From the NCBI RefSeq assembly GCF_030816935.1, contig NZ_JAUSYO010000001.1, forward strand, positions 3,348,001 through 3,412,000: a stretch of DNA of 64,000 nucleotides, given 5' to 3'. The notes under the pieces were generated by a model. It searched no databases. It saw nothing but the letters and a program-made list of their open reading frames with translations, and was not told the DNA's origin. This document shows positions 57,730 to 64,000 of this stretch, piece by piece. The position numbers were made by a program, and so were the translations under genes. The DNA is from Arthrobacter sp. B3I9. GTDB lineage: Bacteria > Actinomycetota > Actinomycetes > Actinomycetales > Micrococcaceae. Positions within the stretch are counted from its first letter, which is position 1. Every line of letters begins with the position of its first letter.

Positions 57730-59327
57730 GAGCGGCTTGCTTTCGTCGGTTCTGAGCTGGACTGGGTGGAGCTGGACTGGGTGGAGCTGGACTGGGTGGT
57801 GTCGGACGGGGCGTCGGTAGTGGCGTCGGTAGTTTGTCCGCCGGACAGTTCACGGTATTCCTCCGCACTCAGGGCCGCCACCCTCGAGTTCCGGCGCCCG
57901 TAGCCGAAGTAGGCGGCGATGCCCACGAGCATCCAGATGCCGAAGGTCGCCCACGTATCCGCCCCGAGATTAGCCATCAAGTAGGCGCACATGAGGGCTC
58001 CCAGAATGGGCGTGAGAGGAAATAGCGGGACGCGGAAGGTCCGCTTAAGTTCGGGGCGCTTGCGCCGCAGGTAGACGACGGCGACGTTGACCAGGGCGAA
58101 GGCGAAGAGGGTTCCGATGCTGGTGGCGTCCGCCAGCGCGCCGAGTGGAACCAGCCCCGCGGCGAGCGCCACCAGGGTGCCCACGATCAGAGTGCCCGCG
58201 GCGGGGGTCCCGGTCCGCCGAGATACCCGGCCGAAAATCTTCGGCACCATCCCGTCCCGCGCCATGGACAGCAGGATCCGGGTCTGTCCGTACAGGACGG
58301 TCAGCACGATGCTGGCGATCGCCAGGACCGCCCCGACGGCGAAGACGACGGCGATCCAGGGCTGCCCGGTGATCTCCTCCAGGATTTTCACGAGGGCGGC
58401 GTCCGTACCGTCGAACCAGCCCCACGGCCGGGCACCGATCGCCGCGACGGCGACGAGCACGTAGACGGTGGTGACGATCAGCATGGAGAGCAGGATGGCC
58501 CGCGGAAGGTCCCGCTTGGGGTTCCGTGCTTCCTCACCGGCAGTGGAGGCCGCGTCGAAGCCGATGTAGGAGAAGAAGACGCTGGACGCGGCGGCGGAGA
58601 CACCGGCGGCACCCATGGGCAGGAGCGGCTCGAAGTTGCCGGCGTTGAAAGCGGTGAAGGCCACAGCGCAGAAGAAGACCAGGATCCCGACCTTTATCAT
58701 CACGATGGCGGTGTTGATCCAGGCGCTTTCCTTGGCCCCCCGGACAAGCAGGACCATGGCAAGGACCACAATGACCATGGCTGGGATGTTCAGGACACCG
58801 CCGTCACCGGGCGGCTGCGAGATGGCGTCCGGGAGCGTCAAACCGAAGACGGCCAATGCTTCGTTGATGTACTGGCCGGCCCCGACGGCGACGGCGGCCA
58901 CGGAGACAGCGTATTCCAGGACCAGGCACCAACCGCAGATCCAGGCCATTCCTTCGCCCATGGTCGCGTACGTATATGAGTAGCTCGAACCTGCGGCGGG
59001 AACCAGTCCGGCCATCTCCGCGTAGGAGACGGCGGACAGCAGGGCCGCCAGCCCGGCAATCGCAAAGGAGATCCAGATCGCCGGGCCGGCAAGCGGCACC
59101 GACTCGCCCAGGATCACCAGAATGCCGGTGCCAAGGGTGGCGCCAACGCTGATCATTGTCAGCTGCAGCACCCCGAAGCTGCGGACCAGCCCGGTCCCGC
59201 CGTGGCCGGTCTCGGCTTCGCTGACCAGCTGTCCAATGGGCTTCCTCCGAAGCAGTTGAGCTGCGAGGCCGGGACGGCCGGCAACGGCCGGAGGCCGTTC
59301 CCGGATAAGAGTAGGCGCAGTCATCAT
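57726..59327 (-). CDS. APC superfamily amino-acid permease
   Basis: 533 residues, ATG 59327. Twelve helices; typical APC blocks are LTMISVGATLGTGILVILGESVPLAGPAIWISFAIAGLAALLSAVSYAEMAGLVPAAGSSYSYTYATMGEGMAWICGW and FSYIGFDAASTAGEEARNPKRDLPRAIL, like cationic amino-acid transporters (CAT/YfnA type). The C-terminal tail carries a 5-residue repeat STQSS three times, from 15-bp DNA repeats at 57754-57800. It is translationally coupled to the DavB-like gene, so it probably imports that enzyme's substrate. Confidence 0.9.
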   Translation of the reverse strand: MMTAPTLIRERPPAVAGRPGLAAQLLRRKPIGQLVSEAETGHGGTGLVRSFGVLQLTMISVGATLGTGILVILGESVPLAGPAIWISFAIAGLAALLSAVSYAEMAGLVPAAGSSYSYTYATMGEGMAWICGWCLVLEYAVSVAAVAVGAGQYINEALAVFGLTLPDAISQPPGDGGVLNIPAMVIVVLAMVLLVRGAKESAWINTAIVMIKVGILVFFCAVAFTAFNAGNFEPLLPMGAAGVSAAASSVFFSYIGFDAASTAGEEARNPKRDLPRAILLSMLIVTTVYVLVAVAAIGARPWGWFDGTDAALVKILEEITGQPWIAVVFAVGAVLAIASIVLTVLYGQTRILLSMARDGMVPKIFGRVSRRTGTPAAGTLIVGTLVALAAGLVPLGALADATSIGTLFAFALVNVAVVYLRRKRPELKRTFRVPLFPLTPILGALMCAYLMANLGADTWATFGIWMLVGIAAYFGYGRRNSRVAALSAEEYRELSGGQTTDATTDAPSDTTQSSSTQSSSTQSSSEPTKASRS

Positions 59328-59413
59328 TGACGTCCGTTCGAGAGTAGTGATGGTTGTCTTCCCCGGTTCAGCCTAGGGCTGTGAGCCAACTCTCATCGAT
59401 GTGCAAACTGACC

Positions 59414-59419
59414 TATAAT
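59414..59419 (+). promoter_or_regulatory. Consensus -10 box upstream of the PucR gene
   Basis: TATAAT, an exact consensus -10, ends 8 nt before ATG 59428 and 81 nt before GTG 59501. The -35 region is weak (TCTCAT at 59391-59396, 17-bp spacer), suggesting activator dependence. Confidence 0.6.
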
Positions 59420-59427
59420 TGGCTGGC

Positions 59428-59511
59428 ATGAGACGTATTGCACCAAAACGGCCGGCCCCCTCCTGCCCCGCCAGGCAGAGCCTGCCAGCCGGAAATCGCC
59501 GTGGCTGCTGA
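59428..59511 (+). CDS. Possible 27-residue leader peptide overlapping the PucR gene start
   Basis: ATG 59428 to TGA 59511 encodes an Arg/Pro-rich peptide (MRRIAPKRPAPSCPARQSLP...). The ATG lies 8 nt after a perfect TATAAT, so it could be a leaderless start, and its stop overlaps the PucR GTG at 59501. It may couple translation. Coding status is uncertain because no homologue can be checked here. Confidence 0.3.
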   Translation: MRRIAPKRPAPSCPARQSLPAGNRRGC

Positions 59512-61165
59512 CGCCGGGGAGCGGCTGGGCTTTGTCACCCTGGGGCAGTTCCTCCAGCAACTGCCGGCCGAACTCACCGTCCTGCACGACGGCGGCAACC
59601 AGGCAGACCGGCTGCGCTGGGTGGAGCCCAGCGAACTTGAAGACCCGACGCCCTACCTGCTCGACGGCGAATTCCTGCTGACCGCAGGGCTCCCGTTTCT
59701 GGGCGATGGGGGCGGCCCGGACCGGATTGGCGCCTATGTGGACCGCCTGGTTGCGGCCGGCGTCGGCGCCCTGGGGTTCGGTCTGGAACCCTACTTCGAC
59801 GCGGTGCCCGAGGGCGTTGTCGCTGCCTGCCGGCAGCGCAACCTCACGCTCGTCGCCATCCCTGGGTCCATACCATTCGCTGCGATCGGGCTGGCATTTT
59901 CACAACTGCTGGAATCCGAGAATGCCACGACGTTTCGCCAGCTGGCTGACGCCAACCGGCAGCTCATGCGCGCCGTCCTGTCGGCCCGCCCCGAACACGA
60001 ACTGCTGGCCGTACTGGTACAACGGGTTCCGGTGTGGGCCATCCTTGTCGGTGCTGACGGACGCATTAGGGCCCGCGGTACCGGCGGCGCCCAGGGCACC
60101 GGGCCCTTCGCCGGCCGCGAACCGGCCGCCCTGCAGCCGCTGCTGGCAAAGCTGCTGAGCGGCAGCGGCCCGCGGGTGGAGCTTGACTCATTTGACGACG
60201 CCGGCTCCGCCCTGGTGTTCGGCCACCCCCTGCGCAGCTCCCGGGACGCCAATCTGGGCGCGCTCGTCCTCGGCACTGACAACCCGCTGACGCCCGCGCA
60301 GAACAGCGTTGTCTCGGCCGCCGTCGGCCTGCTGGAGCTCCTGGTCCGCCAGCGCACAAGCGGCTCGCTGGCCCCTAGCCAACTGGCCACGGCCCTGCTG
60401 CTGCATCCGGAAACCTGCAGTGCGGGCGGGACCCAGGACATGAACGGCCTCAAGGACCTGGTTACCCAGAGCGTCTCCTCGGCCCGCTCCGGGCAGCTTC
60501 GGGTTGTCCAGGGGATCAACTTGGCGGGCACCGTTGTCCGCACCGGTGAAAGTCCGGTGCGGGAACTATTGGAGTGGCGCAGGTTGTTCGACACCAAGCT
60601 GGTGGAGATCACGGATTACGGATTTGCCGCCATCACCAGGCTGAAGGTTGACCATGCCCTGCTCGCGGAGGTCGAGCGGCTGGGCTGGCGTCTGGTGGTG
60701 GGTAGGGCGGTCGAAGTCGACGGCTTCGCCGAAGCCTACCGACGGAGTTCCTCGCTCCGCGGACGGGTGCGGACCAGCCGGCGCAGCATCCGCGAAGACG
60801 ACGTGACCTTTTCACTGGCCGGACTGCTGGGTACCGAGGCGGGCGTCATGTTGGCCGCACGCCTGCTCGCGCCGGTCCTGCGGCTGGAAGCCGGGCGCCG
60901 GGACGCGCTGCTGGCCGTCCTCCGGGCCTGGCTGGCCGAGAACGGCAGCTGGGATGCAACGGCGAAGGCCACCGGGCTGCACCGCAACAGCGTACGCCGG
61001 CACATCGGGACGCTCGCGGAGCTGCTGGACCTGGATCTCAACCAGGCCCAAGCGCGGGCCGAACTATGGATCGCCTTGCAGTACACCGATCCGATTCCGG
61101 GCACGGAGGCAGGGACACCATCGGTTCCGGACAACCGCGCAGCTCAGGTGCCCCAGGACCGGTAG
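59501..61165 (+). CDS. PucR family transcriptional regulator
   Basis: 554 residues from GTG 59501; TTG 59438 would add 21 residues. PucR-type sensor domain at the N-terminus (LGFVTLGQFLQQLPAELTVLHDGGNQADRLRWVEPSELEDPTPYLLDGEFLLTAGLPF, ... VDRLVAAGVGALGFGLEPYFDAVPEGVVAACRQRNLTLVAIP), a middle GAF-like region, and a C-terminal helix-turn-helix of HTH_30 type: LLAVLRAWLAENGSWDATAKATGLHRNSVRRHIGTLAELLDLDL. Divergent from the permease/DavB-like operon and convergent, by 22 bp, with the amidase, so it is the likely regulator of the cluster, probably as activator. Confidence 0.9.
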   Translation: MAADAGERLGFVTLGQFLQQLPAELTVLHDGGNQADRLRWVEPSELEDPTPYLLDGEFLLTAGLPFLGDGGGPDRIGAYVDRLVAAGVGALGFGLEPYFDAVPEGVVAACRQRNLTLVAIPGSIPFAAIGLAFSQLLESENATTFRQLADANRQLMRAVLSARPEHELLAVLVQRVPVWAILVGADGRIRARGTGGAQGTGPFAGREPAALQPLLAKLLSGSGPRVELDSFDDAGSALVFGHPLRSSRDANLGALVLGTDNPLTPAQNSVVSAAVGLLELLVRQRTSGSLAPSQLATALLLHPETCSAGGTQDMNGLKDLVTQSVSSARSGQLRVVQGINLAGTVVRTGESPVRELLEWRRLFDTKLVEITDYGFAAITRLKVDHALLAEVERLGWRLVVGRAVEVDGFAEAYRRSSSLRGRVRTSRRSIREDDVTFSLAGLLGTEAGVMLAARLLAPVLRLEAGRRDALLAVLRAWLAENGSWDATAKATGLHRNSVRRHIGTLAELLDLDLNQAQARAELWIALQYTDPIPGTEAGTPSVPDNRAAQVPQDR

Positions 61166-61965
61166 GTCTGCGGACGGCGGTCGGCCAGGTACGCCACAGC
61201 AGCCTCCGGGGCTTCCCCGGGACCGCTCTCCGCGCCTGCCGTGGCCGGTTCCGGCAGCTCGGCGAACAGCAGTTCGGGACCCGGTCCGGCCTCGGCCAAT
61301 AAGGACCCGTCCGGAGCTGCGACCACGCTGCCGCCCAGGAAATTGCACCCGGCCTCCGTGCCGGAGTGGTTGGCGTAGGCCACGGTGACCTGGTTTTCCA
61401 GCGCCCGAGCCCGGACCAGCAGTTGGGGAACAGCCTGAAATCCCACGGAAAGGGCGGTCGGAACGAGAACCAGTCGGGCCCCTTGGACGGCGGCCGCGCG
61501 GACTGTCTCGGGGAACTCGACGTCGTAGCAAATCACCAGGGAAATCGGGACGCCGTGGAGGTCTGCCACCCCTGGAGCGGCGTCGGCAGGGCTGAAAGCC
61601 TGCCGTTCCTCCGGCCCGAACAACTGGACCTTGGCATAGCTGAGCAGTTCGACTCCCTCGGCATCGACGAGGGTGGCGGTGATCTGCCAGTCCCCCTTCG
61701 GCGTGACGGCCGGGAGGCTGTACACCAGGGCAATCCGGTGCCGGGCGGCGATGGCGGCGAGGTTCCGGTGGACGGACGCGAGCCCGGCGGGGTCAAATTC
61801 CGCGCGGATTTTTTCAGGGGCGTAGCCGACTGGAAACAGCTCGGGAGTGAGCAACACGTGGGCACCAGCCGCGGCGGCCTCGCCGGCCGCCTCGTCCACC
61901 GCGGCACAGTTCGCCGCCACATCCAGAACGGCGGCGTTCGCCTGCATTAGGGCCAGCAGCACCAT
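61144..61965 (-). CDS. Nitrilase-superfamily carbon-nitrogen hydrolase, DavA-like amidase
   Basis: 273 residues, ATG 61965 with GAGG upstream. Catalytic triad of the nitrilase fold: Glu in LLTPELFPVGYAPEKI, Lys in LLSYAKVQLFGPEERQ, Cys in SLVICYDVEFPETVRAAAVQGARLVLVPTA. VRARALENQVTVAYANHSGTEAGCNFLGGSVVAAPDG resembles 5-aminopentanamidase (DavA). With the DavB-like monooxygenase this would complete amino acid to amide to acid conversion (for lysine: 5-aminopentanamide to 5-aminopentanoate). It overlaps the PucR gene end by 22 bp, convergently. Confidence 0.88.
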   Translation of the reverse strand: MVLLALMQANAAVLDVAANCAAVDEAAGEAAAAGAHVLLTPELFPVGYAPEKIRAEFDPAGLASVHRNLAAIAARHRIALVYSLPAVTPKGDWQITATLVDAEGVELLSYAKVQLFGPEERQAFSPADAAPGVADLHGVPISLVICYDVEFPETVRAAAVQGARLVLVPTALSVGFQAVPQLLVRARALENQVTVAYANHSGTEAGCNFLGGSVVAAPDGSLLAEAGPGPELLFAELPEPATAGAESGPGEAPEAAVAYLADRRPQTYRSWGT

Positions 61966-62121
61966 TCCACCTCGGCATCTCCAAACGTCCGCACCGGGGC
62001 GGCGGACGTGCTTCCCCTCAGCCTAGCCACGCACCGCGGGCACGCCGCCGGTGCATTTCGGCCCGGCGCGGTCCATCCCGGGGCGGAACGTCCCGCGCGT
62101 CCCAACAACGACCCCTGGCGC

Positions 62122-62144
62122 TTGCGTTAACTTCTTGACTACAA
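62122..62144 (+). promoter_or_regulatory. Shared 23-bp element upstream of the ROK regulator
   Basis: TTGCGTTAA, CTT, CTTGACTACAA. The pattern TTGCGTTAA-N3-CTTGAC-N-ACAA is repeated at 63383-63405 before the sugar ABC gene, and contains a TTGAC -35-like hexamer. Candidate operator of the ROK protein. Confidence 0.6.
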
Positions 62145-62170
62145 GTGCGGGATGCGTCACGCTTCATTGC

Positions 62171-63363
62171 ATGCCCTCATCAACGCGCTCAACGAGGAGC
62201 CGAACCAAAAACCCCGGATCGCAGTCCGCACTCCGGCACCTGAACCAGCAACGGATCATCGAATGCCTCCTGGCGGGGCCTTCCACCCAGGCTGAACTGG
62301 CACGGCAGACGGGCCTGTCCACCGCCACGGTGTCCAACATCGTGCGCATCATGCAGGATGCCGGCCTCGCTTCAACCGAGCCGATCACCAGCTCCGGGCG
62401 GCGCGCCCTGAACGTCCGGCTCAACAGCAATGGCGCCGTGGCTGTGGGCATCGACTTCGGCCGCCGGCACCTGCGCGGGTGGTCCTCGCGTCCCTCAGCT
62501 ACCACGTGATCGCCGAGGAATCGGTGCTGCTGCCACTGGGCCACCATGCCGAAGAAGGCATTTCCGCCGCCGTCGGACTGCTGGACCGCCTGCTGGAGGA
62601 CGGCAGGGTGGAACGCAGCGCCGTCGTGGGTGCCGGCGTAGGCATTCCGGGCCCGATTGACCGCCGCACCGGCACCGTGGTGCAGGGCGCCATCCTTCCC
62701 GAATGGGTAGGCATCAACATCCTGCAGAGGCTCGAGGACGCCCTGGACATGCCGGTTTTCGTGGACAACGACGCGAACCTGGGCGCCCTGTCCGAGGTGA
62801 CCTGGGGGCCGCACGGCGGAATCGGCAACCTGCTGTTCCTGAAGATCGGCTCGGGCATCGGTGCCGGCCTGATTCTTAATGGCGTTCCCTACTACGGCAA
62901 CGTCGGGATCACCGGCGAGATCGGCCACGCCACCATCCACGAACACGGCATGATCTGCCGCTGCGGTAACCGCGGCTGCCTTGAGACCATTGCCTCCACC
63001 ACCACCATGATCGAACTGCTGGGCCGCGGCGAGGACAAACCGCTGGCAGCGGACGACATCGTCCGCAAGGCCCTCGCACGCGATTCGGCCACCCTGCGTG
63101 TCGTGGACGACGCCGGACTTGCCGTGGGCCGCGCCCTCGGCAATGTGGCGAACCTGATCAACCCTGAAGTGATCGTGGTAGGCGGTCCGCTCGCCGGACT
63201 CGGGAGGCTGCTGCTGGACCCGATCCGAAGGGGCCTGATCCGCCACGCTGTCCCCGTGATCGGCGAGACCACCACCCTCACGATGTCCTCATTGGGCAAC
63301 CGTGCGGAGGCCCTTGGAGCCACGTCCCTGGTCTTCCAACACGCCGGAATCCGGCGGCGCTAA
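62171..63363 (+). pseudogene. ROK family transcriptional regulator, frameshifted near residue 103
   Basis: From ATG 62171 the first frame gives a winged helix domain (LRHLNQQRIIECLLAGPSTQAELARQTGLSTATVSNIVRIMQDAGLASTEP) and begins the sugar-kinase fold at GIDFGRRHLR. It then loses frame near 62476-62479 and is continued in another frame from about VVLASLSYHVIAEESV: VVGAGVGIPGPIDRRTG, VFVDNDANLGALSEVTWG, KIGSGIGAGLILNG, the zinc-type CRCGNRGCLETIAS and EVIVVGGPLAGLG. Inserting one G after the GGG run at 62477-62479 restores HLRGVVLASL; other single-site fixes work too. Such regulators sense a sugar and repress transport genes, here the ABC ATPase next door. Confidence 0.87.
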
Positions 63364-63382
63364 GCTTTTCGTTATCGGCCCG

Positions 63383-63425
63383 TTGCGTTAAAGACTTGAC
63401 GACAACGGCCCGCACCGAGTTTACT
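63383..63425 (+). promoter_or_regulatory. Promoter of the sugar ABC operon with shared 23-bp element
   Basis: The element TTGCGTTAA, AGA, CTTGACGACAA (63383-63405) overlaps a promoter of TTGACG (63396-63401), 18-bp spacer, TTTACT (63420-63425). Matches 62122-62144 at 19 of 23 positions, so a protein binding it would block RNA polymerase. Confidence 0.7.
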
Positions 63426-63494
63426 TTTGCATCAGACGGCCCTGCGGTTTGCAGGGGCGGACAACGAAGTCACGCATTGGAGGCGTAAGGGCAG

Positions 63495-64000
63495 ATGACG
63501 TCCCTCGACACGCATAGCGATCCGATAATTCTCGAGATGCGCTCCATCACCAAGGAATTCCCCGGCGTTAAAGCATTGTCGGAGGTGAACCTCCGGGTGA
63601 AGGCAGGCGAGATCCACGCCATCTGCGGCGAAAACGGCGCCGGCAAGTCCACGCTCATGAAGGTCCTCTCCGGGGTCTACCCGTTCGGCAGCTACACCGG
63701 CGACATCGTCTACCAGAACGAGGTCCAGCAGTACAAGGACATCCGTGCCAGCGAGCACGCCGGCATCGTGATCATCCACCAGGAACTCGCGCTGATCCCC
63801 GAGCTGTCCATCATGGAGAACATTTTCCTCGGCAACGAGCCGACCAAGCGCGGCGTGATCGACTGGGCCGAGGCCCGGATCCGGTCCACTGAACTGCTGG
63901 CCCGGGTGGGCCTGCGCGAGGACCCGGACACCCCCATCAAGGAAATCGGTGTCGGCAAGCAGCAGCTCGTGGAAATCGCGAAGGCGCTGAACAAGTCCGT
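63495..64000 (+). CDS. Sugar ABC transporter ATP-binding protein (XylG/MmsA type), cut by window edge
   Basis: Starts at ATG 63495 ([33 protein letters not shown]) with AAGGG upstream; 168 residues are visible before the right edge. Walker [31 protein letters not shown]-loop [24 protein letters not shown] and [16 protein letters not shown] are those of the first ABC domain of sugar importers with two domains. The [23 protein letters not shown] stretch resembles MmsA/XylG proteins for multiple sugars or xylose. Follows the ROK regulator and shares its operator-like element. Confidence 0.92.
   Translation, partial: MTSLDTHSDPIILEMRSITKEFPGVKALSEVNLRVKAGEIHAICGENGAGKSTLMKVLSGVYPFGSYTGDIVYQNEVQQYKDIRASEHAGIVIIHQELALIPELSIMENIFLGNEPTKRGVIDWAEARIRSTELLARVGLREDPDTPIKEIGVGKQQLVEIAKALNKS

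Overview
The window is a high-GC actinobacterial chromosome segment. It most resembles the Micrococcaceae (Arthrobacter / Pseudarthrobacter-like). Support comes from the mycothiol gene mca, the DUF4307-greA and eno-DivIC-DUF501-ppx gene orders shared with other Actinobacteria, frequent GTG/TTG starts, many leaderless promoters (TANNNT box 6-7 nt before the start codon) and the family-level look of the proteins. No rRNA, insertion sequence, phage gene, CRISPR array or plasmid gene is visible. Most of the window is ordinary core chromosome, and the genus call is inference.

Layout. 1-3950: thioredoxin-like DUF255 protein (cut by the left edge), small membrane protein, mca, then DUF4307 and greA. 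3980-8191: rhomboid protease, threonine dehydratase, AI-2E family transporter, aldose epimerase (all minus). 8341-11268: DoxX protein, thiolase, Bax-inhibitor-1 protein. 11758-17442: livHMGF branched-chain amino-acid ABC operon with its binding protein convergent downstream, then a tRNA with anticodon UAA. 17896-26130: ACT-GNAT protein, type II NADH dehydrogenase, S8 protease, ppx, DUF501, DivIC, eno. 26277-29835: mazG, adenosine deaminase, two DedA paralogues. 30020-37405: a nucleoside uptake and salvage operon (BMP lipoprotein, ATPase, two permeases, cytidine deaminase, thymidine phosphorylase). 37663-41000: frameshifted oxidoreductase, ohr, ohrR, M20 amidohydrolase. 41067-46102: manC, divergent from sdhCDAB. 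46271-51299: hydrolase, YihY, 2'-5' RNA ligase, trpS, xth, membrane protein. 51499-54974: folD and glyA behind a ZTP riboswitch, divergent from purU. 54996-61965: small methyltransferase, gamma carbonic anhydrase, and a DavB-like/APC permease/PucR/DavA-like amino-acid catabolic cluster. 62171-64000: frameshifted ROK regulator and a sugar ABC ATPase cut by the right edge.

Several blocks make functional sense together. glyA, folD and purU are three one-carbon folate enzymes arranged around a ZTP (pfl-type) aptamer. The BMP/ABC/cdd/deoA operon couples nucleoside import to the first salvage reactions, with adenosine deaminase nearby. The flavin monooxygenase plus nitrilase-superfamily amidase, permease and PucR regulator look like a complete import-and-degrade unit for an amino acid, with lysine the first candidate. 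ohr/ohrR has a readable promoter-operator.

The least explained signal is in the intergenic DNA. Short tandem arrays of 13-18 bp units follow the stop codons of the S8 protease and folD, with a stop codon in every unit, and each runs straight into a long hairpin with a shared arm (AACTRACTRGCAGCA). Related arrays lie after mca and between eno and the DivIC gene, and two further long palindromes share vocabulary with these. I regard this as the best candidate for an undescribed repeat family. Two genes (the oxidoreductase and the ROK regulator) carry single-site frameshifts in or near homopolymers, and one permease has an inconsistent start. These could be sequencing errors.
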